From: Bradyrhizobium forestalis
GTDB lineage: Bacteria; Pseudomonadota; Alphaproteobacteria; Rhizobiales; Xanthobacteraceae
DNA: 51,909 bases
Assembly: GCF_002795245.1 (NCBI RefSeq)
Contig: NZ_PGVG01000046.1
Location: forward strand, 1 to 51,909
Direction of reading: 5' to 3'
Both the position numbers and the translations under genes were made by a program. Position 1 is the first letter of the stretch, and every line of letters starts with the position of its first letter. The notes beneath the pieces are model-generated. The model saw only the letters and a list, made by a program, of their open reading frames with translations. It did no database searches and was not told the origin of the DNA. Positions 35,287 to 43,231 of the stretch are shown piece by piece.

Positions 35287-36662
35287 CCGCCCGCCGACTG
35301 CAAAGGCGCCCAGCCAACCCGTTCGCCAGCGCCTTTGAACAACCCGACTCGACCCGGTCTGCAACTCGCAAGGTTCGCTGCGCAGTGTATACCCGGAAGT
35401 CGAGCGAGGAAGGCCTGGACATGGATTTCAACTCACTCGATGCGCAGCGCGAATCGTGTGAGGCTTACATTGTTAGCCAGCGAGCAGAAGGCTGGACGGC
35501 GGTTTCCGATCGCTACGATGATGGCGGCTTCTCGGGTGGCACCCTTGAACGACCAGCCCTCAAACGGCTTCTAGCTGGCGTCCAAGCCGGCAAGATAGAC
35601 GTCATTGTCGTCTACAAGATCGATCGGCTTTCGCGGTCGATGCTCGATTTCCTCAACCTAGTCGAACTGTTCGAACGCCATGGCGTGACGTTCGTATCCG
35701 TTACCCAATCCTTCAACACCAAAGATGCCATGGGCCGCATGGCGCTGAACATCCTGGTGACGTTCGCCCAGTTCGAACGCGAGCTGATCGGCGAACGGAT
35801 CCGCGACAAAGTGGCGGCCTCTCGCAAGCGTGGCAAATGGATGGGCGGCTGGACGCCGCTCGGCTACGAAGTCCGCGATCGCAAATTGCTGATTCACGAG
35901 GTCGATGCCGAGCGGGTTAGGGCCATTTTTCGGCGCTTCGTGCAGCTCAAGTCCGCGACCCTGCTGGCTCGTGAGCTCGTCGTCGCCAACGAACGAACCC
36001 GATATGGGCACCTCCTGGATAAGGGGGTGCTGTATAAAATCCTCCACAACCGGGTGTATCTTGGCGAGGCTGTTCACAAGGGTACCTCGTATCCAGGCGA
36101 GCACAAAGCGATCATCGATCGGAAGCTCTGGGATCAGGTCCACGACATCCTCAAGGAGAGCCCGCGCAAGCGCGCGAACAACAGCCGGGCACAAACCCCC
36201 GCCCTGCTGAAGGGGCTGTTGTTTGGGCCGGATGGCGCGGCGATGTCGCCGACACACACCCGAAAGTCTGGCCGGCTCTATCGCTACTACATCAGCCAGA
36301 CCGCAATGAAGCAGGGCAGATCAGACTGTCCCGTCAAGCTGGTGCCTGCGGCCGAGTTAGAGCGGATCATCATTGATCAGGTTCGTCTGCTGCTGCAAAC
36401 CCCTGAAGTTATCGTTCAGACTTGGCGCGCTCTGCGCAAGCAGGCCGCCGACGTTAGCGAGGCGGAAGTGCGGAGCACTCTGCTTGGCTTTGACGAACTC
36501 TGGGACGAGCTGTTTCCAGCCGAACAGGCGCGCATTGTCCAGCTGCTCGTCGAGCGCATCGACATGCATGCCGGGCGGATGGACATTACCTTGAAGATCC
36601 AAGGGCTAACTTCGCTCTCCTCGGAATTGCAGCCGCAGCCCTTCCAGCAGGCAGCCGAATGA
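35283..36662 (+). CDS. Large serine recombinase R3 (DUF2924-linked)
   Basis: This 459-residue serine recombinase has catalytic Ser40 in YTRKSSEEG, then YDDGGFSGG and YKIDRLSRS, and a recombinase domain with KGVLYKILHNRVYLGEAVHKG. The zinc-ribbon region remains (LLKGLLFGPDGAAMSPTH; YISQTAMKQG) but lacks the CxxC pair, as is usual for this DUF2924-linked subfamily. The ATG at 35283 forms an ATGA overlap with DUF2924, and its own stop overlaps the next gene the same way. It differs clearly from R1 and R2, so the island carries two classes of large serine recombinase. Confidence 0.9.
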   Translation: MTARRLQRRPANPFASAFEQPDSTRSATRKVRCAVYTRKSSEEGLDMDFNSLDAQRESCEAYIVSQRAEGWTAVSDRYDDGGFSGGTLERPALKRLLAGVQAGKIDVIVVYKIDRLSRSMLDFLNLVELFERHGVTFVSVTQSFNTKDAMGRMALNILVTFAQFERELIGERIRDKVAASRKRGKWMGGWTPLGYEVRDRKLLIHEVDAERVRAIFRRFVQLKSATLLARELVVANERTRYGHLLDKGVLYKILHNRVYLGEAVHKGTSYPGEHKAIIDRKLWDQVHDILKESPRKRANNSRAQTPALLKGLLFGPDGAAMSPTHTRKSGRLYRYYISQTAMKQGRSDCPVKLVPAAELERIIIDQVRLLLQTPEVIVQTWRALRKQAADVSEAEVRSTLLGFDELWDELFPAEQARIVQLLVERIDMHAGRMDITLKIQGLTSLSSELQPQPFQQAAE

Positions 36663-37105
36663 ACCGACCGACGACCATCACCCTCGGCCCTATCGGTCGA
36701 GCGAAGCTCGGCCGCGATGGCCGGACAATGACCGTGAGCATCCCGATTTCATTCCGTCGCCAGGGCGGCCGTAAGCGCATGGTGACGCCGGCAAACACAC
36801 CGCCCTGGGCGCCTCCTCCGCCCAGGGTCGACAATACGCTTGTCAAAGCGCTGGTCCGGGCTCATCGCTGGCGCAACATGCTCGAAGCAAATCTGTTTGC
36901 CTCGGTGCGCGAACTGGCGAAGGCAGAGAAAATCAATGAGTCCTATCTCTGCCGGGTGCTTCGATTGACGTTGCTGTCGCCGGCGCTCACGGAGGCGATC
37001 CTAAACGGCCTACAGCCGGAGAAGCTCGAGCTCGCCCAACTCTTGAAGTCCATTCCGATCGACTGGCAAGAGCAAGGTCAGGTCTTCGGCATCGATCTAG
37101 ATTAG
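36659..37105 (+). CDS. HTH protein ending the DUF2924-recombinase operon
   Basis: This 148-residue basic protein follows R3 with a 4-bp ATGA overlap. A Pro-rich linker (NTPPWAPPPPR) separates a beta-rich N-terminus from a C-terminal helix-turn-helix (ASVRELAKAEKINESYLCRVLRL). It is a regular companion of DUF2924-type recombinases and probably regulates or directs recombination. Its stop codon overlaps the end of the convergent phosphoesterase gene by 4 bp. Confidence 0.72.
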   Translation: MNRPTTITLGPIGRAKLGRDGRTMTVSIPISFRRQGGRKRMVTPANTPPWAPPPPRVDNTLVKALVRAHRWRNMLEANLFASVRELAKAEKINESYLCRVLRLTLLSPALTEAILNGLQPEKLELAQLLKSIPIDWQEQGQVFGIDLD

Positions 37106-38025
37106 CTGCCATTTACCCAGACAAGATTGCCAGGCGAAAGCTTCTCCTCACCTGACCAGCGGTAAGCGGTCAAGAAGCCGCCTTTTGCGACGCTGAAATC
37201 TAAACAGGCAGCATAGTCACTAGCGAGAGCTGGCGTGCCTTGCAGCCAATAGTGACCGAAGAAGACGGGCTTGTTTTTCCGGTAGTGATACTCGGTCGGT
37301 ATCGGCAGTTCAGGCAAACTCGCCTCTTCACCCTCCATCCCAAGTGCCGCGTCCCGAAACGTTAAAGCCTTACGATCCCACCAGCGAATACGAACTTCAC
37401 GGCGCTCATGGCCATCCTTGTCGAGGAACGAACGTCCGTCTGGAAGAGGCAATTCTGGCCCCTTCAATAGGACCTCCGCCGCGCTGTAGGCTATCGAGCC
37501 GCGTCGGCTAGCTTCGTGGAGACCTTCCGGAGTAAACCGATTGGTGGCGTCCAGATGGCTAGACAGCTTTGCTTGGGCGGTTTCGCTCCAACAGGCATGG
37601 ACGACTCGCAATCCCGGAAGATCGATCCATACTGGCAGGGTTCTGAACCACTCGAGTGCTTGCTCGTACGCTGTCGAGCCCTCTTCGATCTGTCTCAGGA
37701 ATTCCTTGTGCTGGCGAGCGTTCTTTTCCGTGTGAGGCCGGAGAAAGCTTCCGTTTCCATCAGGCTCGGCCCATCCTAGTGCGTTGAATTCGTGGTTACC
37801 CATGACCGCAAGTGCCAAGCCAGCGTCGCACATGCTTTTTGCGATTTGGAGAGCCGCAATTTGGTTTGGCCCACGGTCGACAAAATCGCCGACGAAGATG
37901 ATCCGACGCTCAGGATGGCGAAACAGGCCGTCCCTCTCATCATAGCCCATAACACGCAAAAGGCGCTGTAGAGCGTCCGCATGACCGTGAATATCGCCGA
38001 TGATGTCGTACCCGTCAGTCGCCAA
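37102..38025 (-). CDS. Metallophosphoesterase (PP2A-like)
   Basis: This 307-residue protein carries the calcineurin-like phosphoesterase motifs GDIHGH, GDFVDRG and GNHE, and a late HACWS and FGHYW, as in bacterial protein phosphatases or Ap4A hydrolases. I choose the TTG at 38025 because GGAGG lies 6 nt upstream and the protein then starts directly before the first motif; a longer frame from 38097 adds only a basic lead. The substrate is unknown. It is the last gene before border repeat 7 and may be cargo of the cassette. Confidence 0.82.
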   Translation of the reverse strand: MATDGYDIIGDIHGHADALQRLLRVMGYDERDGLFRHPERRIIFVGDFVDRGPNQIAALQIAKSMCDAGLALAVMGNHEFNALGWAEPDGNGSFLRPHTEKNARQHKEFLRQIEEGSTAYEQALEWFRTLPVWIDLPGLRVVHACWSETAQAKLSSHLDATNRFTPEGLHEASRRGSIAYSAAEVLLKGPELPLPDGRSFLDKDGHERREVRIRWWDRKALTFRDAALGMEGEEASLPELPIPTEYHYRKNKPVFFGHYWLQGTPALASDYAACLDFSVAKGGFLTAYRWSGEEKLSPGNLVWVNGS

Positions 38026-38089
38026 AGCCCTCCTCCCATGCGCCCGCCTACCTGAGAGCGCGCGAGCTAGCCTCCTACATGCTGGGCAG

Positions 38090-38130
38090 ATTCGCAAATC
38101 GAATGTTATGGAATTTGCGCGCCTGCTAAG
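38090..38130 (+). repeat. Cassette-border repeat, copy 7
   Basis: ATTCGC is at 38090 and GTTATGGAA starts at 38105 (15 nt), followed by TTTGCGCGCC. The left arm and core are kept and the right half differs. It lies between the phosphoesterase start and the end of the type I restriction operon. Confidence 0.65.
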
Positions 38131-38164
38131 CTCGTCATCTGGCTATTACCCAACGCAGAAAGCC

Positions 38165-38881
38165 TCATTCATTCCAGGCCTCTGCCGTTAGCGGCAACTC
38201 GTTGAGTTCCGCCCTGGCTTCGCGCCAGGTAGGATAGTGTTCCTCAAGGATCGAGATGAAACGATCACTGTGAGTGGGTTCGATAAGGTGAACCATCTCG
38301 TGGACGATCACATATTCCAGAAGATCTTTTGGCTTCTTCACCAACTCGGTGTTTAGACGAATGTGACCAGCTCGGTGATTACAGCTACCCCACTTGGTCT
38401 TCATCCGCTGCAGGAAGTAGCCTCGAACATCCACCTTGAGCCTTTGCTCCCATCTCTCAATAACGGGCGGCACTTGCTTATGGAGCAAGGTCTTATGCCA
38501 CTCATGCATAACGTCAGCCCGCTTGGCGGCGTTACTTCCGGGGCGCACGGTCAGAATCATTCGCCTATGGTCAAGGGAGACATACGGTTTGCAGTCGGCG
38601 TGCACAACCGTGAGAAGGTGGCGCCGTCCCCACAGAAAGTGGCTCTCCCGATTGACAAATTTCCGCGGCGTCTCCCGAGCCTGAGCCGCCAATTTCTGTC
38701 GTTGCTCACGAATCCAGCCGAGCTTAGAGATCGCGTAAGCCCGCGCCACTTCCAGCCGCGTGGCAGTCGGGGCTACCAGGGTCACACGGCCATGCGGCGG
38801 ATGTACAGAAAGGTGGACGTTCTTGATCCCTTTCCGCGTCACCGCGATAGAGATTTCTCCGAGTTCGATTTTTTCTGTCAT
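38165..38881 (-). CDS. YgjP/DUF45-type metallopeptidase at the end of the type I R-M operon
   Basis: This 238-residue protein is a zinc metallopeptidase of the YgjP (M48-related, SprT-like) group. The active site is HEMVH (194-198) with a third ligand His205 in EPTHSDRF; WGSCN precedes it, as is typical. The start at 38881 overlaps the hsdR stop by one base (TGATG), so it is translated with hsdR. A longer frame from 39001 would read back into hsdR and is not needed. In many type I loci a gene of this family is the last of the operon; whether it processes HsdR or other proteins is not known. Confidence 0.87.
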   Translation of the reverse strand: MTEKIELGEISIAVTRKGIKNVHLSVHPPHGRVTLVAPTATRLEVARAYAISKLGWIREQRQKLAAQARETPRKFVNRESHFLWGRRHLLTVVHADCKPYVSLDHRRMILTVRPGSNAAKRADVMHEWHKTLLHKQVPPVIERWEQRLKVDVRGYFLQRMKTKWGSCNHRAGHIRLNTELVKKPKDLLEYVIVHEMVHLIEPTHSDRFISILEEHYPTWREARAELNELPLTAEAWNE

Positions 38882-41800
38882 CAGTAGCCGGGCTGGTTCT
38901 TGATGATCTCGAAAATGCTCTGCGTCGCCAAGCGATCCCGCCCCATGATCGGAAAAAGCGCGTTCAATACCTGCTTCTCCCTGATCTCGTCGCCCTTCCA
39001 AGCTGCCGGTGCACGCTCACGCATGGCCTGATCAACGTCTAGCGCGAGTTTCGCCTTGCCGTTCTCGTCAGGCGGACACTGGAAGGTCATCGCTGGCAGA
39101 CTGGCCAGATTGTTGAAGAGCACGGTGGCCTCAGGCTTACCATGAAGAACGGCCGGGATGCTGCCAGCCGAACCTTTCTTCCCCAATTGGACCACCAACT
39201 GCTCGGCTTTTCTTAGGAACTCCTCGTACGCTGCTGCGTCTGTCCGGCTCTGCCTGATCAGATCGTCGAGCAGTTTCGACATTTCCTCGTAGAAGCGCGG
39301 GTCCGTGAGCTGATCGCGGATGATTGTCTTGCGGACGTTGTTGATAATGCCCTCAGCAATGGCATTTTTGGACAATTTCCCCTTCTCGTTCAACTTGCGC
39401 GCGATGGCATCGTGAATGCCCGTCTCAATGATCAATTCGGTCAGCGACAGCGAGTTAAGATTTCCAAGATCGTCCGCCGGATCCGCCTGAATGTAGGTAT
39501 TGATGAGGTGGCGCATATCGGATTCAAAAGGCTTGATATCCAATTCCTCGCCTGAGTGCCGTTTGATGGCGGCGCGTGTATCGCTGTAAACTTGAGTTTC
39601 TTGCACCAGAGCGGTGATCTCAGCGGCTGAATATCCCGCTTCTCCAAGATTCTGGGCGATGTCTGCATAAGTACGCAGAAAGGTCGCGACGGCCTTATAG
39701 AAAGCGACCCGTAACGGCTCGGTCTCGACGAGAGCATTCGCACTGCTGGCATCACCGCAGAAATATTGAAGGTACTGCTCCATCTCGCGCGGCTGCGCCA
39801 CGGGCTCGCACAAATAGCGAAGCGCCTCGCGAGCGGCATCGAGCTGCGCCTTGCCCTCGACAAGCCAATCCTTGACGATTACGTTGCCATCTTTGCCGTC
39901 AACATCGATGTCGAGTTCATCGGAGCTATAGACGGCGATGGAGTTCTGCACGTCCTGGAACAGCTCCTTAAAATCCACGATGTAGCCGAAATCCTTGTCG
40001 TCGCCGTCAAGCCGGTTAGTTCGGCAGATCGCCTGGAACAGGTTGTGGTCGTGCAGCTCGTTGTCGAGATAAATGTAAGTGCAGCTCGGGGCGTCAAATC
40101 CGGTCAACAGCTTACTGACGACGATCAACAGCTTGCAATTGGCGGGCTCCTCGATGAAGCGCCGCTTGGTCTCATCCTCATAAGCTTTGGTCGTCTGGCC
40201 GTTCTTGAGGACATGCTTGGTGTAGGTGTCGAACTTGTAACGCTCATCGCTATTCGCAGGCTCGCGTGAGATCGCGTTGTGGTTTGGCTCAAACGACGTG
40301 ATGATGCCGCAATATTGGCCGAACGATGTATTCTGGAAAAGACGGTAGTAATGGCATGCGTCGTAGATCGACGCCGCCACCAGGATGGCGGTGCCGCGGT
40401 CATTGTCGAGCCGCGGCTTCACGCCGAAATCATGGATGATGCTCGCGATGATGCGTTGCTTGCGCTCGCCCGAACTCATCAGCTCTTCCATTGTCGCCCA
40501 TCGCTTTCGCAGGACAGCACGTTGAAAGTTGTTTAGCGCCTTTGTTTTTTGCTCGAACCAAGCATCGATGGCCTTCCGTGACGTGAGCCGCTGCGGCACA
40601 TCTCGGGCTTCATATTTGAGATCGAGCACCACCTTGTCTGCAACCGCATCCTGAAATTTGTAAGTGTGGATGTAGGTGCCGAAGACTTCGCTGGTCGTCT
40701 GCTTGTCCTTGCGCAGGAGCGGCGTACCGGTAAATCCGATGAAGATCGCATTTTCCAGCCAGCGCTTCATTTGCTTGTTCATGTCGCCGCCCTGGGTGCG
40801 GTGGCATTCATCGACAAAGACGTAAAAGCGTCCGTGCGTCGGCGGCGGCGGTATCGAGAGGTCCGGTTGGAATTTATGCAGCAGCGCGCAAAGCAGCCGA
40901 GGGATCGGCGCACCTAGTTTCTCGACAAATTCGCGCCGTGACGTGATCCGAGGCGACGGTGCGTTTGCGCCAATTACGTTGGCGTTGCGCATCACGCCTT
41001 CGATCTGTTTATCTAATTCGTCGCGATCAGTGACGATGAGGATGCGGGCCTCAGGGTCGTGCTCCAGCAGCCACTTGGCGATAAGCACCATCAGGATGCT
41101 CTTGCCACTCCCCTGGGTGTGCCAAATGACGCCCCCTTCTTTCTTTTCGATGCGCGCCTGCGCCGCCTTGACGCCATGGAATTGATGCACGCGGGGCACT
41201 TTCTTTCTGCCCCCGTCGAAAATGACGAAATTACGGATCAGGTCGAGCAGCCGGCTCTTTTCGCACATCTCCGCGAGCGGCCTATCGAGCAGCGAGCCTG
41301 CCGCCAGCGGCATCTTGTCGGCAGCGGCCTTCCATTCCACGAAGAACTTCGCCTCGGTAGTGACGGTGCCGTAACGCAGCCCCTGCGAGTCGTTGCCGGC
41401 GAAGACCAACTGGACGGTGCTGAAGAACCCTTTGTTGAAAATCTCTTCCTGATTGGTTTCGAGTTGCCGGATGCCATCGGCCAGCTCCACTGAACCACGC
41501 TTCAGTTCGATCATCCCGATGGCGATGCCGTTCAAGTAAAGTACGATATCGGGCCGCCGCTGATAGCCGCCGCGCAGGGTCACCTCTTCAGCCAAGGCGA
41601 AGTCGTTCGCCCCCGGACACTCCCAATCCACCAGATGGACCGTCTCGTGGGGCTGCCCGACGGCGGTTTGCACCGGCACGCCATAGCGCAGTAACTGATA
41701 TGTTCGCAGGTTGGCCTGATAGAGGGTGATACCGGTGGCGTCGGCGGCCGCCTCCAGCTTTTGTAGGGCGGCAGCAATATGTACGTCGGTATAGCCTCGT

Positions 41801-41967
41801 GCCTTCAAATTCTCGCGCAGCAGTGCGGTCTCGATAGGGCGATTGTTCTCTCGTTTATGCCACTCCCCGAGATAGCGGTAACCGAGGCAATCAGGCCGCG
41901 CCGTGTCGGTGAACAGACTGATGACGCGGTTCTGGGTGTGGCGTTCGGAGCGAGGTTGATCAGACAT
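38881..41967 (-). CDS. hsdR: Type I restriction endonuclease subunit R
   Basis: This 1028-residue protein is the restriction and translocation subunit of a type I enzyme. The nuclease is at the N-terminus: Asp139 in RRPDIVLY and Glu154-x-Lys156 in MIELKRG. The SF2 translocase follows, with Walker A TQGSGKS (about 284-290), FVDECHR (about 385) and FTGTPLLRKD. The C-terminal third is helical and binds the HsdM/HsdS core. The gene overlaps hsdS by 8 bp and the peptidase gene by one base, consistent with one operon. Confidence 0.96.
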   Translation of the reverse strand: MSDQPRSERHTQNRVISLFTDTARPDCLGYRYLGEWHKRENNRPIETALLRENLKARGYTDVHIAAALQKLEAAADATGITLYQANLRTYQLLRYGVPVQTAVGQPHETVHLVDWECPGANDFALAEEVTLRGGYQRRPDIVLYLNGIAIGMIELKRGSVELADGIRQLETNQEEIFNKGFFSTVQLVFAGNDSQGLRYGTVTTEAKFFVEWKAAADKMPLAAGSLLDRPLAEMCEKSRLLDLIRNFVIFDGGRKKVPRVHQFHGVKAAQARIEKKEGGVIWHTQGSGKSILMVLIAKWLLEHDPEARILIVTDRDELDKQIEGVMRNANVIGANAPSPRITSRREFVEKLGAPIPRLLCALLHKFQPDLSIPPPPTHGRFYVFVDECHRTQGGDMNKQMKRWLENAIFIGFTGTPLLRKDKQTTSEVFGTYIHTYKFQDAVADKVVLDLKYEARDVPQRLTSRKAIDAWFEQKTKALNNFQRAVLRKRWATMEELMSSGERKQRIIASIIHDFGVKPRLDNDRGTAILVAASIYDACHYYRLFQNTSFGQYCGIITSFEPNHNAISREPANSDERYKFDTYTKHVLKNGQTTKAYEDETKRRFIEEPANCKLLIVVSKLLTGFDAPSCTYIYLDNELHDHNLFQAICRTNRLDGDDKDFGYIVDFKELFQDVQNSIAVYSSDELDIDVDGKDGNVIVKDWLVEGKAQLDAAREALRYLCEPVAQPREMEQYLQYFCGDASSANALVETEPLRVAFYKAVATFLRTYADIAQNLGEAGYSAAEITALVQETQVYSDTRAAIKRHSGEELDIKPFESDMRHLINTYIQADPADDLGNLNSLSLTELIIETGIHDAIARKLNEKGKLSKNAIAEGIINNVRKTIIRDQLTDPRFYEEMSKLLDDLIRQSRTDAAAYEEFLRKAEQLVVQLGKKGSAGSIPAVLHGKPEATVLFNNLASLPAMTFQCPPDENGKAKLALDVDQAMRERAPAAWKGDEIREKQVLNALFPIMGRDRLATQSIFEIIKNQPGY

Positions 41968-43231
41968 GAACTTCTCTTGGTGAAACGAGTCGTGTCCTTC
42001 CAGTAAGGAGTTCCTGCATCATGCCTTGCTTGAGAGCCAGCGTCTTGTCCCGGCGACGCTCTAATCCGACTAGCTCGGCGTCCATTTCGCTCAGCACTTC
42101 GGCGATGGCGGCTTGCTCAGCGAGTGTAGGCGGCATCGCGATCTCAAAATTCTGAATATCAGCAGAACTGATATGAGGGATAGCGGTTACGGTCTTCACA
42201 GAGTCACAATAGTCGACGAAGCGTCTGCTTCCGACGATCTGAGTCAGGTAGCTGACATCGATCGTCTTGGACCTAATGCGAGCTACTCGCTGTAGAAGCA
42301 TTGCGGGTAGATCGCTTTCCCTGAGTCTCGCGTAACTTCTGCCAACGAGCGAGCCATCCATTGCGATGACCAAATCACCCGCTCGCAGCTGGTAACGCTG
42401 AAGTTCAGGCGTTATCGCCGGCCAATGCTGCACCAGCTCCTCAGTCCAGTCCGTTTTGCCTCGTTTGACATTTGATCCGCGAAGAAGCCGGATACCGGAG
42501 TCCGAATATTTGCCACTCGGAAAAGGAAACCCGGTAAGTAGGTCGATATGATTGGCCAGACGTTTCATTTCCCAATCGCCCTGAAAACCAGGAAGGCGGC
42601 TTTCGCCAGTAAGGAGCTGCTGCATCGCCGCCTGTTTGAGGTCGCGCTTCTTAGCGATGAGCCGATCAAGCGCTCGCAGCAAATTGTCTATGTCGTTCAA
42701 CGCCTCTGCGATAGCACGTTGTTCCGTGAGGGATGGAAGAGGGGCGAGAACGCGCCCGAGATTTTGCTGGCCGACATTGGCGCGAACGGCGCCCTGCCCC
42801 ATTGGGATGATCTGAGCGCGGATAAAGGGAGCGCGAAGAGCATAGCCGGAGTAAACAGGGTCCAGCCGCTGATCGAGCGGTCGCCCGCGAATAACGAATC
42901 CTCCAAACACAACACGTTCGGTCCCTAGGTAGGTTGCTGCTAATGCCACCTCTTCTTGCGTTTCTGACGTACGGTTAAACAGGACATCTCCCCGGCGTAC
43001 CGCATAGGAGGCAACAACCGACTCCGGCAACCTAACCTGCCCTGTGATTTCTGGGCCATATATATGTGAATACGTTATCGGCTCGAGGACATTGATGAAA
43101 TAAACGCCTTGTCCATACGATGCTCTGTCGGCGTTGACCCCATTTCTGAACGCAAAGAGTTCGGCAAATGGCCGAACTTCCCAATCTTCAGGGATCACGC
43201 CTACCTCGGTCTGCTTATAACCGGGCTTCAT
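41960..43231 (-). CDS. hsdS: Type I restriction specificity subunit S
   Basis: This 423-residue protein has the two-fold layout of HsdS: target-recognition domain 1 (about 1-165), a central conserved helix (SLTEQRAIAEALNDIDNLL to MQQLLTG), domain 2 (about 215-360) and a matching C-terminal helix (TLAEQAAIAEVLSEMDAEL to MQELLTG). Each domain reads one half of a split DNA site. The start overlaps the hsdM stop by 4 bp. The target cannot be predicted by eye. Confidence 0.95.
   Translation of the reverse strand: MKPGYKQTEVGVIPEDWEVRPFAELFAFRNGVNADRASYGQGVYFINVLEPITYSHIYGPEITGQVRLPESVVASYAVRRGDVLFNRTSETQEEVALAATYLGTERVVFGGFVIRGRPLDQRLDPVYSGYALRAPFIRAQIIPMGQGAVRANVGQQNLGRVLAPLPSLTEQRAIAEALNDIDNLLRALDRLIAKKRDLKQAAMQQLLTGESRLPGFQGDWEMKRLANHIDLLTGFPFPSGKYSDSGIRLLRGSNVKRGKTDWTEELVQHWPAITPELQRYQLRAGDLVIAMDGSLVGRSYARLRESDLPAMLLQRVARIRSKTIDVSYLTQIVGSRRFVDYCDSVKTVTAIPHISSADIQNFEIAMPPTLAEQAAIAEVLSEMDAELVGLERRRDKTLALKQGMMQELLTGRTRLVSPREVHV

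Noticed and set aside
14358..38130. Integron attC sites or a CRISPR array as explanation for the seven border repeats
   Set aside because: The core is GTTATGG, not the integron GTTRRRY; no integron integrase is present. Spacing ranges from 0.3 to 8 kb and no cas genes exist, so this is not CRISPR.
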